Source: CAZAYP01 sp964489425 [NCBI: uncultured Verrucomicrobiota bacterium]
Lineage (GTDB): Bacteria > Verrucomicrobiota > Kiritimatiellia > RZYC01
DNA: 28,682 nt
Assembly (NCBI GenBank): GCA_964489425.1
Contig: CAZAYP010000047.1
Location: forward strand, 16,105 to 44,786
Reading direction: 5' to 3'
Position numbers and translations under genes: made by a program
In this document: positions 24,463 to 28,682 of the stretch, piece by piece
Position numbering within the stretch: the first letter of the stretch is position 1
Layout: every line of letters starts with the position of its first letter
Notes under the pieces: model-generated
Told to the model about the DNA's origin: nothing
Seen by the model: only the letters and a program-made list of their open reading frames with translations
Databases searched by the model: none

Positions 24463-26322
24463 TTGTCTTCGACATTGAATGACCACACGATAAATACCGA
24501 TGCCACCGCGTGTAATCCCAACACTCCGGCCTCGGGTGGCTATGCCTACACCGCCGGGACAATGATCGGCAGCTACCGCGTCATCCGCCCGCTGGGCCGC
24601 GGCGGCATGGGCGAGGTGTACGAGGTGGAACACAAGGTTCTGCGCCGGCGCTTTGCGCTGAAGTTCCTGGGAACCGACCTGCTCAGCCAGCCCGGGGCCA
24701 TGGACCGGTTCCAGCGCGAGGCGGAGGTCATGGCCAACCTCAACCACCCCAATATCGTCAAGGTGGACGATTTTGGCGAGCACCAGGACCGCGCCTGGCT
24801 GCGCATGGAACTGGTTGGCGGCGCGGGTGTCAACCCGGCCACCGGGGACCCGGTCGTCACCCTGGCCGACGTGGCCGAACTCTATGGGGGCCGGGTGCCG
24901 CAGGACCTGCTGCTGGGCATTCTCCAGCAGGTGGCGACCGGCCTGGCTTTTGCCCACGGCCGCGGCGTGGTGCACCGCGACCTCAAGCCCGTCAACATCC
25001 TGCTTGAAGGTGAGCAGGACGCCGCTCGGGCCGGCAAAGTCTGGCGCGGGCAGGCGAAAATCGCGGATTTCGGGCTGGTCAAGGTGGCGGGCGAAGAGTG
25101 GCTGCGCAGCCGGGCGGAGGTTTCGGCCCGGCGTTCCATGGGCAGCACCGGCGGCGCGCGCACCGCGCAGCCCGAACGCACCAGCGAACAGGCCTTGATG
25201 GGCACCTACGAGTACATGAGCCCGGAGCAGCGCCGCTGCCAGGATGCGGACGCGCGCAGCGACGTCTATGCCCTGGGCCTGCTGGCCTTCAAGCTGTTGA
25301 CCGGCCGCGATCCGGGCACCAAGCCGCCCTCGAAGATTGATCCGGCCCTGTGGCCGGCCTGGGACGACCTCCTGATCGCCGCGTTGGAGTTCGAGCCTGG
25401 CGACCGGCCATCCGACGGCGCCGCGTTTCTGGCCCGGTTGCAGGCGGTCGGACCGGCGGACCAACGCCCCGCACCAGCGCATGCTGTAGCACCACTACCT
25501 CCGCCACCACCACCGCCGCCGCCGCCACGGCCACAACCGCCGCCGCCGCCACGGCCATCACGACCATCGCCGGCACGGGAGGATCCCGGGCATCAGCCGG
25601 GCGAAACGCTAATCATAGACCTGGGCAACGGGGTTGGCATAGACCTGGTCTGGATCCCTCCCGGCGAGTTCATGATGGGCAGCCCTGAGGGCGAGGTGGG
25701 GCATGAGGATGACGAAGGCCCGCAGCACAGGGTGACGATCTCCAGCGGTTTCTGGATGGGAAAATATGAGGTGACACAGCGCCAGTATATGCAGTTAATG
25801 GGCCGGAATCCTTCGCGTTTCAAAGGTCTTTTCAAGAGTCTTGAGTTGCCGGTGGAGCAGGTGAGCTGGGATGCTGCGCAGGAATATTGCCAAGCGTTGC
25901 AGCGTCGGTTGCCGCGGGAACTGGCCGGAAAGACGGCGCGCTTGCCGACCGAGGCGGAGTGGGAATATGCCTGCCGGGCAGGGACCACAACGCCGTTTCA
26001 TTATGGCGATAGCCTGGACTCAAGCATGGCGAATTTTGATGCAGGGTCATCAAAAAAAACCAAACCTGTAGGTAGATTCAAGCCCAACGCTTGGGGCTTG
26101 TACGATATGCACGGCAATGTTTCAGAATGGTGCCAGGATTGGTGCGATGACTACGCGGAAAGCGTACTTACAGATCCTACCGGACCGAACTCAGGGTCGG
26201 GTCGGGTTTTGCGCGGTGGTGGATGGCTCAGCCGTGCGCATGGCTGTCGCTGTGCGCGCCGGGACGGCCGCGCTCCCGTCTATCGGAACTACGGCCTCGG
26301 CTTTCGGGTTGTTGTGAGCTGA
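24463..26322 (+). CDS. Second Ser/Thr kinase-FGE fusion protein, 619 aa
   Basis: The architecture is as in the kinase at 21160. Kinase residues are shifted by five: Lys67, HRD Asp173, DFG Asp202, GTYEYMSPEQ. The linker is far more proline-rich (a polyproline/arginine run, about residues 345-370). The FGE domain repeats VWIPPGEFMMGSP, MGKYEVTQRQY, RLPTEAEWEYACRAG and GLYDMHGNVSEW, but is otherwise clearly diverged. The first catalytic Cys is Ser590; Cys595 stays. Residues 589-612 are the variable patch VR2. TTG at 24463, 1 bp after the ATPase stop, is the longest start; an ATG at 24562 just before the kinase fold is an alternative. Neither has a good ribosome-binding site. Coupling to the ATPase stop favours the TTG. 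Confidence 0.9.
   Translation: MSSTLNDHTINTDATACNPNTPASGGYAYTAGTMIGSYRVIRPLGRGGMGEVYEVEHKVLRRRFALKFLGTDLLSQPGAMDRFQREAEVMANLNHPNIVKVDDFGEHQDRAWLRMELVGGAGVNPATGDPVVTLADVAELYGGRVPQDLLLGILQQVATGLAFAHGRGVVHRDLKPVNILLEGEQDAARAGKVWRGQAKIADFGLVKVAGEEWLRSRAEVSARRSMGSTGGARTAQPERTSEQALMGTYEYMSPEQRRCQDADARSDVYALGLLAFKLLTGRDPGTKPPSKIDPALWPAWDDLLIAALEFEPGDRPSDGAAFLARLQAVGPADQRPAPAHAVAPLPPPPPPPPPPRPQPPPPPRPSRPSPAREDPGHQPGETLIIDLGNGVGIDLVWIPPGEFMMGSPEGEVGHEDDEGPQHRVTISSGFWMGKYEVTQRQYMQLMGRNPSRFKGLFKSLELPVEQVSWDAAQEYCQALQRRLPRELAGKTARLPTEAEWEYACRAGTTTPFHYGDSLDSSMANFDAGSSKKTKPVGRFKPNAWGLYDMHGNVSEWCQDWCDDYAESVLTDPTGPNSGSGRVLRGGGWLSRAHGCRCARRDGRAPVYRNYGLGFRVVVS
24634..25448 (+). repeat. 815-bp direct repeat, copy 2 (kinase domain)
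   Basis: Partner of 21316-22130. Both strands read identically in every frame I compared. The sequence diverges again at the start of the proline-rich linker, so the conserved block ends with the kinase domain. Confidence 0.9.
26227..26298 (+). other. Putative DGR variable region VR2 (FGE C-terminus)
   Basis: Counterpart of VR1. Between RGGGW and GFRVV it reads Leu-Ser-Arg-Ala-His-Gly-Cys-Arg-Cys-Ala-Arg-Arg and so on, against Phe-Asn-Leu-Ala-Gly-Phe-Cys-Arg-Ser-Ala-Phe-Arg in VR1. The flanking RGGGW and GFRVVV codons are constant apart from third positions. Confidence 0.7.
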
Positions 26323-26337
26323 GGGCTTTTTCTTCCA

Positions 26338-26395
26338 TTCTTCCTTTTTACAATCTGGGAATCAGGAAGTCTGGAAGTTACCGCGCTAAGCGCGG
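26338..26395 (+). other. Conserved 3' flank with GC hairpin after the second FGE kinase
   Basis: It repeats the flank at 22995-23052 with one fewer T in the pyrimidine tract and a few base changes. The hairpin is CCGCGC (26381-26386)/GCGCGG (26390-26395) with a TAA loop. The loop and outer stem bases differ between copies while pairing is kept, so structure is conserved. Confidence 0.65.
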
Positions 26396-26903
26396 CGGAT
26401 GATAGGTTTTTGCAGAAAAATGTTTGAAATAGCCGGCAGACGGCGTCGACGGAGCACCGCCCCCCCACCCGAGAATAATGATAGCGCCGATACCTGAACG
26501 GCGTCACGTTGATTGCCAAGGGGGTTGAGGCGGGTGGCCGAACCGGCAACGCCCGCATAAGGCCTTAATGAAACGGGGTGATAAGGTGTCGGGCTTGAGA
26601 TGGGAGCCCATCCGAGGTCATCGTTTCCGAACCCGCTACGGAGGGAGCATACGGTGCAGTACTTTGTTCATTTTTTCTCACGGAGCCACAGAGGTCACGG
26701 AGAACAGCGTCGATCGGGCCATGGATAGCGCGAGTCCTGCTTCATGGATCCTACCAACCAATCGAAAGACATGTGGGTTTTCTTACCACGCATGACGTAG
26801 AACCATGATCTCACCGACTCTTTTGCATTCATCCCCGTGTCTCCGTGCCTCCGTGAGAGTCTCCCCGCGTTACTGAGGCGTTATACGCCCGCCACGATTG
26901 CAC

Positions 26904-26932
26904 TTGATAAATGAACACGCAGTATTTAATTA
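26904..26932 (+). promoter_or_regulatory. Promoter abutting the second ATPase start codon
   Basis: TTGATA (26904-26909) with TAATTA (26927-26932) at 17 bp, or AATTAT one base later at 18 bp. The ATG at 26939 lies 6 bp after the -10 box and lacks a ribosome-binding site, repeating the arrangement at 23195. Confidence 0.5.
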
Positions 26933-26938
26933 TCCGGC

Positions 26939-28201
26939 ATGAGATATCTGCCAAGAGTTGTTGAGGACAAGCTGCGCCTGTACCGGGATTCGTTCCCGTG
27001 CGTGCTGGTGTCCGGTGCAAGGCAGACCGGCAAGAGCACCTTGCTCAAGCACCTGTTCGGCCGTGCGTGCCGGACTTTTGTATTTGACCCGGTGCAGGAT
27101 CTTTATGGCGCGCGCCGCGACCCGGACCTTTTCCTCAACAATAACCCGCCGCCCCTGATCCTTGACGAAATCCAGTACGCTCCGGAACTGGTGCCGGCCA
27201 TCAAGCGGCGGGTTGACGAGGACCGTCGGCCCGGCCAGTATCTCATCACCGGGTCCCAGCAATGGCAGGTCATGCGCCACCTGGCGGAATCCATGGCCGG
27301 CCGCATCGCGATGCTGGATTTGGCCGGGTTCTGCCTTGCCGAGACCGTCGGCCAGGCCGGCCCATCATGGGCCAGCGCGTGGTTGGCCGCGGCCCGGGGT
27401 ACGGTCGAGGAAGCCGAGACGCGCCTGCGGGCGTATGCATCCGGCCGCCGGTCCAGCGCCAGCGATATCTGGCGCGGCTCGTTTCCCGAGGTCCTGGGCT
27501 TGCCCGAGGCCGCCGTGCACGGGTGGATGCGCGGCTACGTGAACACCTATCTGCAGCGCGACGTGCGCCTGGCTCTGGACGTGCACGACGAAACAACCTT
27601 TGCCGCGTTCGTGGCCTTGTGCGCGGCGCTGACGGCCCAGGAGTGCAACTTCAGCCAGTTGGGCCGGGACTTGGGCCTGGCGGCCCCCACGGCGCGGCGC
27701 TGGCTGCAGGTGTTGCGCTCCACCTACCAATGGCTCGAGCTGCCGGCCCTGTCGCGCAACCCGGTCAAGCGGGTCAGCCTCAAGCCCAAGGGGTATTTTG
27801 CGGATACCGGCCTGGCCTGCCATCTCATGCGGATTTCGTCTCCGGAAGGGGTGCAGGGCCACCCGGCGTTCGGCCGCCTGTTCGAAACCCTGGCCGTGCT
27901 GGATTTCTGGAAACAGGTGCAGCGCGAACCCATGCCGCCTACCTTTTATCACTATCGCCAGCACAGCGGCGCCGAAGTGGACCTGGTGCTGGAAACGGAC
28001 GGCTGGCTGTTCCCCGTGGAGATCAAGGCCGCGGCCATGGTCACCCCGGGGGACGCCTACGGCTTTGGCGCCATGGAACGGAACATGCGCGCACGGGTGG
28101 GCCTGGGGCTGGTGATATACAGCGGGCGGGAAATCCTGCGCCTTGGCCCGCGCTGCCTGGCGGTGCCCTACGACCTGGTCCATAGCGGAGAACCTCCATG
28201 A
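26939..28201 (+). CDS. Second AAA_14/DUF4143-type ATPase, 420 aa
   Basis: Walker A is GARQTGKST (26-34), Walker B LILDEIQYAPEL (from about 73), and the sensor strand is YLITGSQQW. The middle region has the family pattern WRGSFPEVLGL, YVNTYLQRDVR and KGYFADTGLACHLM. The C-terminal nuclease-like part (AEVDLVLETDGWLFPVEIKA, near residues 345-365) keeps an acidic residue followed by an intact E-x-K, unlike the ATPase at 23232. The two ATPases share only motif-level similarity, so they are not a recent duplication even though their kinase neighbours are. The stop overlaps the next kinase gene (ATGA), fixing the pair as a unit. The ATG sits at the predicted transcription start. Confidence 0.92.
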   Translation: MRYLPRVVEDKLRLYRDSFPCVLVSGARQTGKSTLLKHLFGRACRTFVFDPVQDLYGARRDPDLFLNNNPPPLILDEIQYAPELVPAIKRRVDEDRRPGQYLITGSQQWQVMRHLAESMAGRIAMLDLAGFCLAETVGQAGPSWASAWLAAARGTVEEAETRLRAYASGRRSSASDIWRGSFPEVLGLPEAAVHGWMRGYVNTYLQRDVRLALDVHDETTFAAFVALCAALTAQECNFSQLGRDLGLAAPTARRWLQVLRSTYQWLELPALSRNPVKRVSLKPKGYFADTGLACHLMRISSPEGVQGHPAFGRLFETLAVLDFWKQVQREPMPPTFYHYRQHSGAEVDLVLETDGWLFPVEIKAAAMVTPGDAYGFGAMERNMRARVGLGLVIYSGREILRLGPRCLAVPYDLVHSGEPP

Positions 28202-28682
28202 ACTGCCCGAAATGCGGACAGGCCCAGGCCGGCAAAGTGAAGTTTTGCCCGGAATGCGGCTCTGCCACATCTTCCGTCTCCGGCGACTCCGGGCAGGAAC
28301 ATGACGCCAGCATCGACAATCAGCGCACCATGGCCAGCCCCCAAGCATCGCCAGTCGATGTGACCGTGGAAGGCCAGCCAACCATGGCCGGCGAGGAGAA
28401 GTCTGTAGGCGATATGCCGACCATGGCTGGTACCGTCGCCGGCCGCGAGACGAGCGGCCTGACCGGCGTCGCATTGTCAGACCGCTACGAACTCATGGAG
28501 CAAATTGGCCGCGGCGGGTTTGCCGTGGTGTGGAAAGCGCGCCAACTGAAACCCAGCAGGCCCGTGGCCATCAAGCGATTATTGATCGAGAGAATGACTG
28601 GTCATGCCGGCCAGCAAACCGTGCAACGGTTCGAGCGGGAAGCCCAGGCCATTGCCAGCCTGAGCCACCGCAACATCGTGCA
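28198..28682 (+). CDS. Zinc-ribbon Ser/Thr protein kinase, N-terminal part (3' end outside window)
   Basis: The ATG overlaps the ATPase stop and has GGAG 9 bp upstream. The first 20 residues are a zinc ribbon (Cys3, Cys6, Cys17, Cys20). A polar, probably disordered stretch follows, with three copies of a T-M-A-G/S motif at Thr44 (QRTMAS), Thr62 (QPTMAG) and Thr75 (MPTMAG). The kinase domain begins near residue 97 with glycine loop GRGGFAVVWKA and Lys126 (VAIKRLL) and runs off the window at SHRNIV. It is not a copy of the two FGE kinases. The repeated threonines could be autophosphorylation sites read by FHA domains; this is inference. A C-terminal FGE or other sensor domain is expected beyond the window but not seen. 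Confidence 0.9.
   Translation, partial: MNCPKCGQAQAGKVKFCPECGSATSSVSGDSGQEHDASIDNQRTMASPQASPVDVTVEGQPTMAGEEKSVGDMPTMAGTVAGRETSGLTGVALSDRYELMEQIGRGGFAVVWKARQLKPSRPVAIKRLLIERMTGHAGQQTVQRFEREAQAIASLSHRNIV

Larger units (their letters stand above)
26323..26938. other. 616-bp intergenic region between the two ATPase-kinase units
   Basis: It holds the conserved flank and hairpin (26338-26395), then an imperfect inverted pair of a CACGGAG-rich repeat (26677-26702 and 26833-26857, written as CTCACGGAG on opposite strands), and at its end the promoter of the second ATPase. No credible gene is seen. CACGGAG-type repeats are common intergenic sequences in large PVC genomes, in my recollection. Confidence 0.6.

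Noticed and set aside
21160-28682. DGR reverse transcriptase or template repeat within the window
   Set aside because: I looked for a reverse-transcriptase gene and for an AAC-rich copy of the variable regions on both strands and saw neither, so only the target side of a DGR can be proposed.

Overview
The window reads as chromosomal DNA of a GC-rich, Gram-negative, probably anaerobic bacterium of the PVC group, most likely close to Kiritimatiellota, Lentisphaerota or Verrucomicrobiota. Three things point there: an LptD outer-membrane protein, a Minf_1886-family protein (known to me as restricted to Verrucomicrobia and Planctomycetes) beside a DUF1844 protein, and Ser/Thr kinases fused to FGE-type domains. 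The phylum is an inference; no rRNA gene is present to settle it.

Positions 1-8000 (plus strand) hold housekeeping and signalling genes: the end of a NuoF/HydB-like NADH-binding subunit, a 1156-residue NuoG-like/GltD-like iron-sulfur flavoprotein, a membrane hybrid histidine kinase with receiver and HPt domains, and CoaBC for coenzyme A synthesis. An array of four 19-bp palindromes at an exact 31-bp period follows (8061-8172).

Positions 8200-16340 (minus strand) hold two runs of genes. A SWIM/SNF2 helicase overlaps a secreted protein. After about 110 bp come lptD, a small membrane protein, a HIT hydrolase, the Minf_1886 protein and the DUF1844 protein. A well-formed sigma70-type promoter drives the helicase. 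A divergent promoter with no room for a leader drives a secreted two-Cache-repeat protein (16421-17299).

Positions 17300-21160 are accessory: a cluster of five small hairpins, an AbrB/VapC-type toxin-antitoxin pair whose toxin frame runs into an antisense tRNA-Leu(UAG), about 900 bp without a convincing gene, an XRE-type regulator, and a sigma-like helix-turn-helix protein on the minus strand.

Positions 21160-28682 hold the most interesting part. Three Ser/Thr kinases alternate with two AAA_14/DUF4143-type ATPases. The first two kinases carry C-terminal FGE (C-type-lectin-fold) domains. Their kinase domains share 815 apparently identical bases. Their last ~24 FGE codons differ mostly at first and second codon positions, between fixed residues. 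That is the pattern expected of variable regions of a diversity-generating retroelement (DGR). A conserved non-coding flank ending in a GC-rich hairpin follows both genes. No reverse transcriptase or template repeat lies in the window, so the DGR reading is an inference. In two cases an ATPase gene precedes and touches a kinase gene (1-bp gap, then an ATGA overlap), and each of these pairs starts from a promoter that abuts the ATPase start codon. The natural unit therefore looks like ATPase then kinase, which could be a diversified sensing or conflict system.
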